The notes under the pieces: generated by a model
What the model was told of the DNA's origin: nothing
What the model saw: only the letters and a program-made list of their open reading frames with translations
Databases searched by the model: none
Shown: piece by piece, positions 36,211 to 44,865 of the stretch
How the letters are laid out: each line of letters begins with the position of its first letter
How positions within the stretch are numbered: the stretch's first letter is position 1
Translations under genes and position numbers: made by a program
From: Spirochaetales bacterium Spiro_09
GTDB lineage: Bacteria; Spirochaetota; Spirochaetia; Treponematales; Treponemataceae
Direction of reading: 5' to 3'
Length of the DNA: 64,000 bases
Assembly (NCBI GenBank): GCA_001604385.1
Contig: LVBK01000018.1
Span: forward strand, 124,001-188,000

Positions 36211-37905
36211 ATGCGTAGAAAAAAAATAAACATTGATATCGTTGCTTTTTCTCTGGCGGTCGTCTGTATTACCGGATGCTTTCTTCTTGCCTATACGCCC
36301 CGTCTTGAACACGATACGCGGGGAATATCGAATATCGCCTTGTACAAGGAAGTCGGAGATACGGCTCTTTTTTCCGAGGTATATAATCTGCGGGACAAAT
36401 TTCTTTCACACCCCAAACCAACCATCTACAGTGAACGGACAAGCAATGCCTTCTGGATTCGTTTCACCATAGATCCCTCCGCCGAATATCAGGATGCGAG
36501 CAGACGATACATTCATATTCCGAATGCAAGTCTGGAACAAATTGACGTCTTCTACCCGGACGGATCCCGAATTCGGGCGGGCAAACGCATTCCCGGCAAC
36601 CAACTGGCGGTTAAAAGCAGAACATGGTATTTACCGATTCCCCATAACCTGAAAGCGGACGCTGAAGTGTACATCCGGATCAGGACGAACACCATTATGT
36701 GGGTACCGTTGTACATATCGACCACACAGGAAATGTTTAACCATACCCAAAAGGAAACGCTGCTTTTCGGTTCGTTCTTCGGCATACTCTTTGCCATACT
36801 TTTCGTCAATCTCTTCTCGTTCATCATCGTCAAAAACAAAAACTTTCTGCTGTACGTTTTTTATTTGCTGTCCCTGATCATTTACCATTTACGTGTTCAC
36901 GGCTACCTGTACTTTCTTCCGATTTCATTCGACACCCTTGAACGTATACTCTGGCTCAGTCTCTGCGGAGTCGGTGTCTTCATGGTGTTGTTCTCCATAT
37001 ACTTTCTGGAGCTAAAGAAACGCGCTCCGCTCATGCGTATCGTCCTCTATTTTTGCGCTGCCCTTTTTCTGCCGCAAACCCTGTTGGGACTTTGTCTGCA
37101 AAGCTATTGGGCGAACCAGTTCGCCTATGTGACCGGTTTTATCATTCCGCTTTTAATAATCACCACCACCGCCCGTATGTATTTTCAGGGCCACCAGGAG
37201 GTGCGCTACTATCTTCTGGCTTGGGCAGCCCTGTTTACCGCGACCCTTATCTGGTCGACAGCAGCATACGCGGAAGCCCAAATCCCCGCAAATTACTTTT
37301 TTATAGCAGGAACGACTATCGACTCGCTCCTCTTCACGCTCGCCATTTTTGACCTGATTCGCAAGCAGCTAAGCGACCGGCAACAGGTTCTGGAGCGGGA
37401 AAAATATTATCAGGACCTGTCCCGAACTGATCCCCTGACCGGCTTATACAACCGGAGATATTTAAACGAGATTGTCAAAAGGCTGGAAGCGGACAGAGAA
37501 TTGCCGGAAAGCTCGGCAATGATCATGATTGACCTGGACAATTTTAAGGAAATTAACGATACGCACGGTCATTTGACCGGAGACATTATCCTGACGAAAA
37601 CAGGGACCAAAATCAAACGCCACATCAGAAAGAGCGATATTGCGTGTCGATACGGCGGAGACGAGTTTCTCATTTTTCTGCCCGGTGCCCATGCCCTTGC
37701 CGCAAAAACCATAGCGGAAAATATCCGGAACGATGTCATAGCCGATGCGGTATTCTCGGAAAAGGGCGAGCCCGTCTATATCACAATCAGCATCGGTTTG
37801 ACGGAGAACCGTCCCGGCGACTCATTTGACGGCCTGTTTCTCCGCGCTGACGCCGCCCTCTATCAGGCAAAGAAAACAGGCCGGGATAAAATCGAGGTAC
37901 TGTAA
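36211..37905 (+). CDS. 7TM-DISM diguanylate cyclase
   Basis: This 564-residue membrane protein makes the second messenger c-di-GMP. It has an N-terminal membrane anchor (AFSLAVVCITGCFLLAY) and an extracytoplasmic 7TMR-DISM extracellular domain (IYSERTSNAFWIRFTI, ASLEQIDVFYPDGSRI). Seven membrane helices fill about residues 180-380, and a GGDEF domain ends the protein. The active site reads exactly GGDEF and the inhibitory site RKSD lies upstream, so activity and product feedback should both be intact. The extracellular domain is often predicted to bind carbohydrate. The gene stands alone, next to the xylan locus with which it converges. Confidence 0.93.
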   Translation: MRRKKINIDIVAFSLAVVCITGCFLLAYTPRLEHDTRGISNIALYKEVGDTALFSEVYNLRDKFLSHPKPTIYSERTSNAFWIRFTIDPSAEYQDASRRYIHIPNASLEQIDVFYPDGSRIRAGKRIPGNQLAVKSRTWYLPIPHNLKADAEVYIRIRTNTIMWVPLYISTTQEMFNHTQKETLLFGSFFGILFAILFVNLFSFIIVKNKNFLLYVFYLLSLIIYHLRVHGYLYFLPISFDTLERILWLSLCGVGVFMVLFSIYFLELKKRAPLMRIVLYFCAALFLPQTLLGLCLQSYWANQFAYVTGFIIPLLIITTTARMYFQGHQEVRYYLLAWAALFTATLIWSTAAYAEAQIPANYFFIAGTTIDSLLFTLAIFDLIRKQLSDRQQVLEREKYYQDLSRTDPLTGLYNRRYLNEIVKRLEADRELPESSAMIMIDLDNFKEINDTHGHLTGDIILTKTGTKIKRHIRKSDIACRYGGDEFLIFLPGAHALAAKTIAENIRNDVIADAVFSEKGEPVYITISIGLTENRPGDSFDGLFLRADAALYQAKKTGRDKIEVL

Positions 37906-37908
37906 GAG

Positions 37909-39474
37909 TTATATCGGCCGGTATTCAAACCAATCGACATCGGTTACCGCCGTTGAAGGCTCTCCGTTGGAACTGGCGAACACGCCCAATACCGTGCCGA
38001 CAAAACCGCCTGCCCGTTCGGTCGACAATACCGAAGCATCGATTTTTGACGCAAGACACCGCGCTGTTCCACCCGGGAGGGACCAAAAGAACGAAAGGGA
38101 AAGCCCGTCGCAGCGGCAGGCCAATTCCAGGCGACAGTTCTCGTCCCGACTGAACGGCAGGGGACATTCAGCGATCAGCCGGTCAGAGCTGCCTTCCGCA
38201 CACATCAGTCGAAGAACACGCTCTTTTCCCGCAACGGCGAATTCCAGCCGGTAATGCCAATCCTCTGCCTGAAGAAGCGCAAGCCCTGCGGTATCTCCCT
38301 CTTTTCGGGAAGAAACCTCAAACAAAGACCGTATAACCCACGAATGATGTTCCTGACGGCGTCCGATAAAGGAGACAGGTGCAGTGCCGTGCAGAGTACC
38401 CGGCAAGTGTCGAAGTCTCAAAAATCCGGGTCGCTCGCTCAGGCTGTATACAGGCTCGGCCGGTGTTCGCAAACCAAGAAATCCACGCGGCAGTACAGAC
38501 CCGTCAAAATGTTCACAGGCCGGAAGCGGCAGGAAACTGTCGTGAGAAGCAATACTGTCCGGGACCTCTCCCGATTCGGCAAGTAAACCGTCAGGCGTAT
38601 CAATGCAGGGCCAGCCATCTTCCCATCTGACCGGGGCAATAAAGGTCTCTCTGCCCAGGAGCGAGTATCCCTGCATCGGACGGCTTGCCAGAAGCACCAT
38701 AAACCAGTTTCCCGAGGAGTCGTCAACAAGATCGGCATGTCCTACATTGACCACTTGCGCTGATTTACCCAGATGACGGTGCGTCAATACCGGGTTTTTC
38801 CGGAAGCCTTCCCAGGGACCGGTTAAGGCCGGGGATCTGGCAATACTGACCGCATGGTCAGGACCGGTCCCGCCCTCCGCGATGAGCAAATAATACATGC
38901 CGTTGATTTTATAGACGTGAGGCCCTTCCGGCCACACACAGTCCCGCAGCGCTCCACGCCACAGACTGTAGGTCTCTCCGACCAGGCATTTTTTCTCTAC
39001 ATCAAGGCGTTGAACCCATACTTCCCAATTTCCCGAATAGGCACAACCTTCCGGAGCCGGACGGGTTCCCACATACCAGGCGCTTCCGTCATCGTCAAAA
39101 AAGACCGACGGATCAATACCGATGGCGTCAGGAAGCCACACCGGATCGGACCAGGGGCCTGCGGGATCAGTTGCGGTCACATAGAAATTTCCACCGTTAT
39201 CAATATTGGTACAGGTTACGTAAAAAGTTCCCTTGTTAAACCGTATTGAAGGGGCAAAAAGACCGCGGGATATACCGGCGCCTTCAAAAGAAAGCTGATC
39301 GTTTCGATCAATGACATGTGAAATCAATTCCCAGTTGACCAGATCACGGCTGCGGTGAACCGGAATTCCGGGTAAATAGGCGAAAGTGGAATTTACCAGA
39401 TAAAACCAGTCTCCGACACGACAGACGGAGGGGTCCGGATAAAAACCGCTCAGTACGGGATTTGTGTAGTGCAT
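37909..39474 (-). CDS. GH43 beta-xylosidase/arabinofuranosidase
   Basis: This 521-residue enzyme has no signal peptide. The five-blade GH43 catalytic domain begins NPVLSGFYPDPSVCRVGDWFY, with its catalytic aspartate in YPDPS. It continues VHRSRDLVNWELISHVIDR and WPEGPHVYKINGMYYL, where the acid glutamate lies in EGPH. A C-terminal beta-sandwich (about residues 320-521, GLRTPAEPVYSLSERPGFLR) is the XynB-type domain that shapes the active site. It should release xylose from imported xylo-oligosaccharides in the cytoplasm. The ATG at 39474 has an AAGGAG site. It is last in the GH3-GH67-GH8-GH43 operon. Confidence 0.93.
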   Translation of the reverse strand: MHYTNPVLSGFYPDPSVCRVGDWFYLVNSTFAYLPGIPVHRSRDLVNWELISHVIDRNDQLSFEGAGISRGLFAPSIRFNKGTFYVTCTNIDNGGNFYVTATDPAGPWSDPVWLPDAIGIDPSVFFDDDGSAWYVGTRPAPEGCAYSGNWEVWVQRLDVEKKCLVGETYSLWRGALRDCVWPEGPHVYKINGMYYLLIAEGGTGPDHAVSIARSPALTGPWEGFRKNPVLTHRHLGKSAQVVNVGHADLVDDSSGNWFMVLLASRPMQGYSLLGRETFIAPVRWEDGWPCIDTPDGLLAESGEVPDSIASHDSFLPLPACEHFDGSVLPRGFLGLRTPAEPVYSLSERPGFLRLRHLPGTLHGTAPVSFIGRRQEHHSWVIRSLFEVSSRKEGDTAGLALLQAEDWHYRLEFAVAGKERVLRLMCAEGSSDRLIAECPLPFSRDENCRLELACRCDGLSLSFFWSLPGGTARCLASKIDASVLSTERAGGFVGTVLGVFASSNGEPSTAVTDVDWFEYRPI

Positions 39475-39494
39475 GTTATCATCTCCTTTTTTCT

Positions 39495-40589
39495 TCAATA
39501 CACACGATACCGGCCCGACAGGGCAAGCAGAGAAAAGAAATATAAACAATTATCGTAATAACGCCGCTCTCCTGTACGGGGAGGCGTATTCCAGAACAAT
39601 GCAATTGCCCTGTCCCGTACCGGTCCGGGACTTGCCGCCAGAGAGGCGGCAGCGTTGGTGGCAATCAGGCCGACAGGATGCAGACAGGCAAGATCGAGCG
39701 GCGTGCCGTCAATTCGGTACGATCTGTAATCGGCACTATCCTTTCCGTCAAAAAAAGACTGAATACGGTCAGCAATCGCGGTCAAGTCGGGACGAGGTCC
39801 GGACCATACTGCTTCCAGTCCGATATTTGCGGCAACACGATACGAGTCACTGTAAAAGTCTCCATGCCCATTGAAAAAATTGGGACTACCGTCATAATTC
39901 GCATATTCAGGGGCTAGTCCGGTTTCGGGATGACACGCCTTGGGCAAGAATTCCCGGCTTGCGGAGGCAGCCTTTTTCCAGAATTCCCGGTCTTCGGGAT
40001 AAGCCCGTTCGGCAAAAATGTCGTAAAAGTGCGGCAAGTGATAACTGGGGTCGGTAAAGTCAAGATCGGGCACAAATTTAATCTGATAATTATCCGGATT
40101 CCACATGGGGACTCCGACCCCATCCTCGCCACGGTGTACGCAGGTCTTCAAAAGATTTTTTGCCTGGGTACTGTAATCAAAGGGACTGGAACCGTCGCCC
40201 CAACGGGATGAGGCAAAGAAAAGAGCAAGAGCAAAAAACTCTTCCCCGTCAGGAGCGGGCCCATGAGCGTTTTTGGTTCCGTCAGTGCCACATGACCAGG
40301 CAAAATATCCTGCGTGCTTCCCTTCGGTCATAAACATGTGCTTCATCGACCATTTCCACAACCGGTCAAACACATCCTTGCGGTTCATTTGAACCGCCAT
40401 CATCATGCCGTAACTCATACCCTCCGTACGGGCATCAAAGTTTCCGGTATCCATCATGTATCCTGTTTCATCGTCAGACTCGAAATAAAACCGGTCAGGA
40501 GATTCAGGATCGAATATTGAATACCAGGTGTCCTCTATTCTCCGATCAATTTCTTCAGGTGAATAACCGTACTCTGCAAGCAAATTCAT
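39495..40589 (-). CDS. GH8 reducing-end-xylose-releasing exo-oligoxylanase
   Basis: This 364-residue (alpha/alpha)6 enzyme has no signal peptide. DARTEGMSYGMMMAVQM carries the general acid glutamate of GH8, and FYSDSYRVAANIGLEAVW carries the base aspartate region. Length and motifs match the Rex subfamily, which removes one xylose at a time from the reducing end of xylo-oligosaccharides. Cytoplasmic location fits an oligosaccharide substrate and not polymeric xylan. An AAGGAAG site supports the ATG at 40589; an upstream ATG at 40610 has none. Confidence 0.92.
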   Translation of the reverse strand: MNLLAEYGYSPEEIDRRIEDTWYSIFDPESPDRFYFESDDETGYMMDTGNFDARTEGMSYGMMMAVQMNRKDVFDRLWKWSMKHMFMTEGKHAGYFAWSCGTDGTKNAHGPAPDGEEFFALALFFASSRWGDGSSPFDYSTQAKNLLKTCVHRGEDGVGVPMWNPDNYQIKFVPDLDFTDPSYHLPHFYDIFAERAYPEDREFWKKAASASREFLPKACHPETGLAPEYANYDGSPNFFNGHGDFYSDSYRVAANIGLEAVWSGPRPDLTAIADRIQSFFDGKDSADYRSYRIDGTPLDLACLHPVGLIATNAAASLAASPGPVRDRAIALFWNTPPRTGERRYYDNCLYFFSLLALSGRYRVY

Positions 40590-40634
40590 ATTATTGACTT
40601 CCTTATTCATTATTGTACAACCGGTATAGCCCGG

Positions 40635-42644
40635 TCAGCGAGTGAACGACATAAAATAGGGGACACACACGTCATGCCATTCATGGGCGTCAGCGACCTG
40701 GATATACAATTTGTCCAGGACCGCACGGAACCGAAGATGGTCGATCCGGGACTCAAGGGTTTTCCACTTCTGCAACATCGACTCCGCTTCCGCAACTCCA
40801 CGGGCATATCGGGCAACCAGCTCATCCTGCAAAGTTTTTCCCGTTGAAAGAATGTGATTCCAGGGAACATGATGAAACCACAAAAGATACTTTTCCGGAC
40901 ACGTCTTCAAGTCATTGAACATGTCGGCAACGGGAGGATAGTACTGATCCACTGCGGCAGAACCCGTGCGGGTGCGGTCAAAACCAAGTCCCTTTTTATC
41001 TGCACGATGATAATACGTGCACCGCCAGTCCTCACGCTCTCCCGCGTCAAAGGCAGGATCAGGCCCGTAATGATGACCTTCTTTCATTATATGATGCAGA
41101 CAAAGGGGTGTCATGTAATCGATACAAGCCTCCCAGGAACGCATCATGATATCCAGAATGGTTTCTACCGTTACAGGGTCATTACCCCAGGTAGCCAGTA
41201 TCCATTCCCGGGCAATCTCTTCACTGGAGAGCGAGCTGTTCCAGCACAAACGGCCGAAAGCATACCAATTCATGGGATGGAAAAGGCTGCCGCACCAGTT
41301 AGCATAATTACCCGTATTTGATACGGCTGCAATGCCTGCAAGATACTTGTTGACCGTGGATCCGGGACCATCGGCATGAGTATCGAAATCAAGTATTTCT
41401 TTCCACATGGGAGCCAAATATACCAGATGGTTTCCCTGACCAAGATATTCCTGTGCTATCTGGAATTCCATGTAAACATCGGTTTTTCGCATTGCGCCAA
41501 AGAGAGGATGAACAGGTTCGCGCGGCTGAAAATCAATCGCGCCATTTTTAACCTGTACCGCGACATTTGCCCTGAATTCACCATCATGGGGCATAAAATT
41601 GGCATAGGCTTTCTTTGCGCGGTCATTTTCACCATGTCCATAGACGAAGGCTCTCCAAATAACCCTTCCACCAAAGGGCGCAAGCGCCTCGGCAAGCATA
41701 TTCGCCCCATCGGCGTGACTGCGACCGTATGCAAAGGGGCCCGGCTGTCCCTCGGAGTCGGCCTTCACCAGAAAACCGCCAAAATCGGGAATAAGAGAGT
41801 ACACTTCAGCAGTTTTATCTTTCCACCACTTGATTACAGCAGGGTCACACGGGTCGGAAGTCGTTAGATCGCCGATAAACCGGGGAGAACCGAAATTTAC
41901 CGATAAATATGTCACAAGGCCCCATGAACGGAAAACATCCGCAATGGCGCGAACCTTTCTCAGATACTCGGTAGTCAATATCTGGGGTTGCGTATTAACA
42001 TTGTTGAGTACCGTTGCATTCAGACCGATAGACGCCATGGCACGCGCATAGTCTGTGTACCGGGAGTCTACCCGGTCAGGCAGTTCACCCCACTTCCACA
42101 AGGTCTTTCCTGCATAGCCCCGTTCAATGGAACCGTCCAGATTATCCCAATGGTCAAGCATGCGGACCGGACAGGCCGGCGAATCGGTCACATCCAGGGT
42201 GGAAATATCCTCCCCCCGCTGAAGAATCCGCAAAAATGAAAACACCCCATAGAGCGTACCGCTGTCCGTGGAACCGGCGATAATAATGGTTCTTCCGCAC
42301 GCATCGGCCTTTCCCGAAACAATTCTGAACCCGTCCTTCGCGGGAAGCGCGGTTCGTGTAAAACAGGGAAGCATTGCGGCAATATCGTCAAAACGGCCGA
42401 TAAGCAATGAGGGAACCGACGTGTTGTATGCACTGGAAGATGAAAGCCGCTGCAGGGGAACATCAGGGCCGACAAGAGACGCAAGAGCGCGGCTGCACTC
42501 GGAAGCAACCGAATCGAGCAATGCCGATTCTCCTACAATCGCTACTTCCTTAATGTAATCCCCATAGGATTGAGAAAACGCTGTCTTGCATCCTTCGTAG
42601 GCAAGCCACAGAAGATAGCCGTCATCATTCTTTGTAAATGTCAT
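40635..42644 (-). CDS. aguA: GH67 alpha-glucuronidase
   Basis: This 669-residue enzyme removes (4-O-methyl)glucuronic acid from the non-reducing end of aldouronic oligosaccharides. GFLVKADSEGQPGP holds the acid glutamate; IDFQPREP and VYMEFQIAQEYLGQGNH hold the pair of basic carboxylates. It has no signal peptide, as usual for cytoplasmic GH67 working behind an oligosaccharide transporter. The length is typical of the family. The ATG overlaps the GH3 stop by four bases, showing coupling. Confidence 0.96.
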   Translation of the reverse strand: MTFTKNDDGYLLWLAYEGCKTAFSQSYGDYIKEVAIVGESALLDSVASECSRALASLVGPDVPLQRLSSSSAYNTSVPSLLIGRFDDIAAMLPCFTRTALPAKDGFRIVSGKADACGRTIIIAGSTDSGTLYGVFSFLRILQRGEDISTLDVTDSPACPVRMLDHWDNLDGSIERGYAGKTLWKWGELPDRVDSRYTDYARAMASIGLNATVLNNVNTQPQILTTEYLRKVRAIADVFRSWGLVTYLSVNFGSPRFIGDLTTSDPCDPAVIKWWKDKTAEVYSLIPDFGGFLVKADSEGQPGPFAYGRSHADGANMLAEALAPFGGRVIWRAFVYGHGENDRAKKAYANFMPHDGEFRANVAVQVKNGAIDFQPREPVHPLFGAMRKTDVYMEFQIAQEYLGQGNHLVYLAPMWKEILDFDTHADGPGSTVNKYLAGIAAVSNTGNYANWCGSLFHPMNWYAFGRLCWNSSLSSEEIAREWILATWGNDPVTVETILDIMMRSWEACIDYMTPLCLHHIMKEGHHYGPDPAFDAGEREDWRCTYYHRADKKGLGFDRTRTGSAAVDQYYPPVADMFNDLKTCPEKYLLWFHHVPWNHILSTGKTLQDELVARYARGVAEAESMLQKWKTLESRIDHLRFRAVLDKLYIQVADAHEWHDVCVPYFMSFTR

Positions 42645-44722
42645 ATTGTTATTTCCTTTTTAACAGGTTTCGAGGCACCGTGAACCACCGCACAGGAATG
42701 AGGCGCGGCATCTGATACGATAATCGACCAAAGGCCCCGTGCAAGAGTTGATTCGCCTGACTCCTGTACCACCGAGAAAGCAGTCGCATCAAGCGTAAAT
42801 TCTACAGTCTGCGATGAACCTGCCTGGATTGCAACCCGGGAAAAACCGCGCAAGGAATACAGCGGTTCTTTTAGTGTACGGTCCTTTCGCGAGAGGTAGA
42901 GCTGCACGACTTCTTCAGCATCCCGCGTTCCGGTATTGCGCACCCTTACCCGGACGGTTACGAAAGCATTGTCAGAAACCGTGCCGGAAACCTCCAGTGC
43001 GTCAAAGCGGAACGTTGTATACGACAAACCAAACCCGAACGGCCGGTACGGTTCTTCTTCCATAAAGCGATAGGTTCTTCCCTGCATGGAGTAATCCTCA
43101 TAGGGAGGAAGCTGTCGGGTTGATTGAGGAAAGGTCAAGGGCAAATGACCCGAGGGCACTACATCCCCAAAAATGATATTGGCAACAGCATTACCTCCCT
43201 GTTCGCCGGGATACCAGACAAACAAAACGGCATCGGCAATCTCTTCCGGGATAGCAATGGGACTGCCACCGGTCAGAACCAGCACAATCGGTTTTCCCCG
43301 TTCGCTGAGCGCCTTGAGATATCCGAGCTGCCATTCGGGAAGTTCTATTGTATCGCGGTCGCCTTTACTGTCACTGGCTATCGCGTCGCCTTCTTCCCCT
43401 TCCATCGCATTATCAAGGCCGAAGACCGCGATGACAACATCCGCCTGTTCAGCCATACCGACCGTCCAGCCCATGTTCTTGTTTTCATCATACATCATAC
43501 ATCCCTGATGATAATCCATCGAAATTTGCCATTTTTCGGAAATTTTACCGGTCAAACCCTCAAGAATGGTAACAATACGGGGACTCAAGCCATGATAATT
43601 TCCGGTCAGGGTATGCAGATTCGCGGCACCGGGACCAATCAGAAGAATCTTCTTTTTTGAATCGTCAAGCGGCAGAAGATTGTTCCGGTTTTTCAGCAAT
43701 ACGATAGATTTTTCCGCAGCTTCGCGGGCCAGATCAAGATGTTTTTCACAGCGTATCGTTTCTTTTCCCAGTGTTGCCCAGGGATCAGTGTCGACTGGAT
43801 CAAACTGGCCAAGCCTGAAACGGGTCGAAAAAAGCCGTTCCAGGGAGGTATTGATTGTTTCTTCCGTAACCAACCCTTTTTGTACTGCCGGGACGAGTGC
43901 CGGATAACAGCTTCCACAGTTGAGATCACAACCGGAATTGAGCGCAAGCGCGACGGACTCTTCAACGGTCGACGTCACCTTGTGGTACAGGTGGAAGTCC
44001 CGAATCGCCCAACAATCGGAGACGACATGGCCCTTGAACTGCCAGCGGCCACGAAGAATGTCCTTCAGTAAATACGCGCTTCCGCAACAGGGCTCGCCCA
44101 AAGTCCTGTTATACGCACCCATCACTGTCTCAACTCCGGCCTCCACCAGGGCCTTAAATGCGGGCAGGTAGGTTTCCCATAAATCCTTCTGGTTTACCAC
44201 AGCGTCAAATTCATGCCGTAACCGCTCGGGTCCCGAATGAACGGCATAATGCTTGGCGCATGCGGCAATTTTCAGTCGTTCCGGATGATCCCCCTGCAAG
44301 CCCTGCACACAGGCAACGCCAAGGCGGGCTGTCAGGAAGGGATCCTCTCCATAGGTTTCCTGACCTCGCCCCCAACGGGGATCTCGAAAAATATTGATAT
44401 TGGGAGTCCAATAGGTCAAACCATAGTAGCGGGAGCGAACCCCGCGTTTTGAGGCTTCGTTATACTTTGCGCGGGCTTCATCGGAAATGGCAGTGAAAAC
44501 CTTTTTCATGAATTCTTCATCAAAAATGGCTGCCAAAGCGATTGCCTGGGGGAAAATGGTTGCAACACCCGCGCGGGCAACACCATGCAAACCCTCATTC
44601 CACCAGTTATACTCCGGTATTCCCAGACGCTCTATCGCCGGACTGACATCCGATAATTGAGATACTTTTTCTTCAAGGGTCATTTTGGAGATAAGGGCTT
44701 GTATCCGGTCAGCATTCATCAT
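42641..44722 (-). CDS. GH3 beta-xylosidase/beta-glucosidase
   Basis: This 693-residue cytoplasmic enzyme has an N-terminal barrel (EYNWWNEGLHGVARAG, CAKHYAVHSGPE), the nucleophile aspartate in GHVVSDCWAIRDF, a second alpha/beta domain (LLIGPGAANLHTLTGNY) and a C-terminal fibronectin-like domain. The WWNEGLHGVA start is typical of bacterial xylosidase-type GH3 enzymes. It opens the four-enzyme operon and has a GGAG site. Xylosidase activity is inferred from context; glucosidase activity cannot be excluded. Confidence 0.94.
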   Translation of the reverse strand: MMNADRIQALISKMTLEEKVSQLSDVSPAIERLGIPEYNWWNEGLHGVARAGVATIFPQAIALAAIFDEEFMKKVFTAISDEARAKYNEASKRGVRSRYYGLTYWTPNINIFRDPRWGRGQETYGEDPFLTARLGVACVQGLQGDHPERLKIAACAKHYAVHSGPERLRHEFDAVVNQKDLWETYLPAFKALVEAGVETVMGAYNRTLGEPCCGSAYLLKDILRGRWQFKGHVVSDCWAIRDFHLYHKVTSTVEESVALALNSGCDLNCGSCYPALVPAVQKGLVTEETINTSLERLFSTRFRLGQFDPVDTDPWATLGKETIRCEKHLDLAREAAEKSIVLLKNRNNLLPLDDSKKKILLIGPGAANLHTLTGNYHGLSPRIVTILEGLTGKISEKWQISMDYHQGCMMYDENKNMGWTVGMAEQADVVIAVFGLDNAMEGEEGDAIASDSKGDRDTIELPEWQLGYLKALSERGKPIVLVLTGGSPIAIPEEIADAVLFVWYPGEQGGNAVANIIFGDVVPSGHLPLTFPQSTRQLPPYEDYSMQGRTYRFMEEEPYRPFGFGLSYTTFRFDALEVSGTVSDNAFVTVRVRVRNTGTRDAEEVVQLYLSRKDRTLKEPLYSLRGFSRVAIQAGSSQTVEFTLDATAFSVVQESGESTLARGLWSIIVSDAAPHSCAVVHGASKPVKKEITI

Positions 44723-44774
44723 GGCTTACTCCTTATAAGTTGAAGTTTCCCACAAATTACACGGATTTTCCATA

Positions 44775-44789
44775 AGGCATTTGCCCTAG
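44775..44789 (-). promoter_or_regulatory. Shared upstream motif, GH3-GH67-GH8-GH43 operon
   Basis: On the coding strand the 15 bases read CTAGGGCAAATGCCT, 53-67 bases before the GH3 ATG. They match 13 of 15 bases with the sequence upstream of the transporter operon (50326-50340). TGTAAT, a possible -10 box, lies 13 bases downstream and no good -35 is present, as expected for an activator-dependent promoter. Confidence 0.5.
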
Positions 44790-44805
44790 CACGGCTCTTT
44801 CAATG

Positions 44806-44838
44806 AAAAGGGCCGTCCCCGCACAGCGGGAACGGCCC
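44806..44838 (-). terminator. Rho-independent terminator after the GH10 gene
   Basis: A 13-pair stem with one mismatch (44810-44822 with 44826-44838, loop ACA) is followed on the minus strand by TTTTC. It closes the transporter-xylanase operon and insulates it from the GH3 operon. Confidence 0.8.
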
Positions 44839-44865
44839 AAAACCAATCCGGGGGATTAGTGCCTA

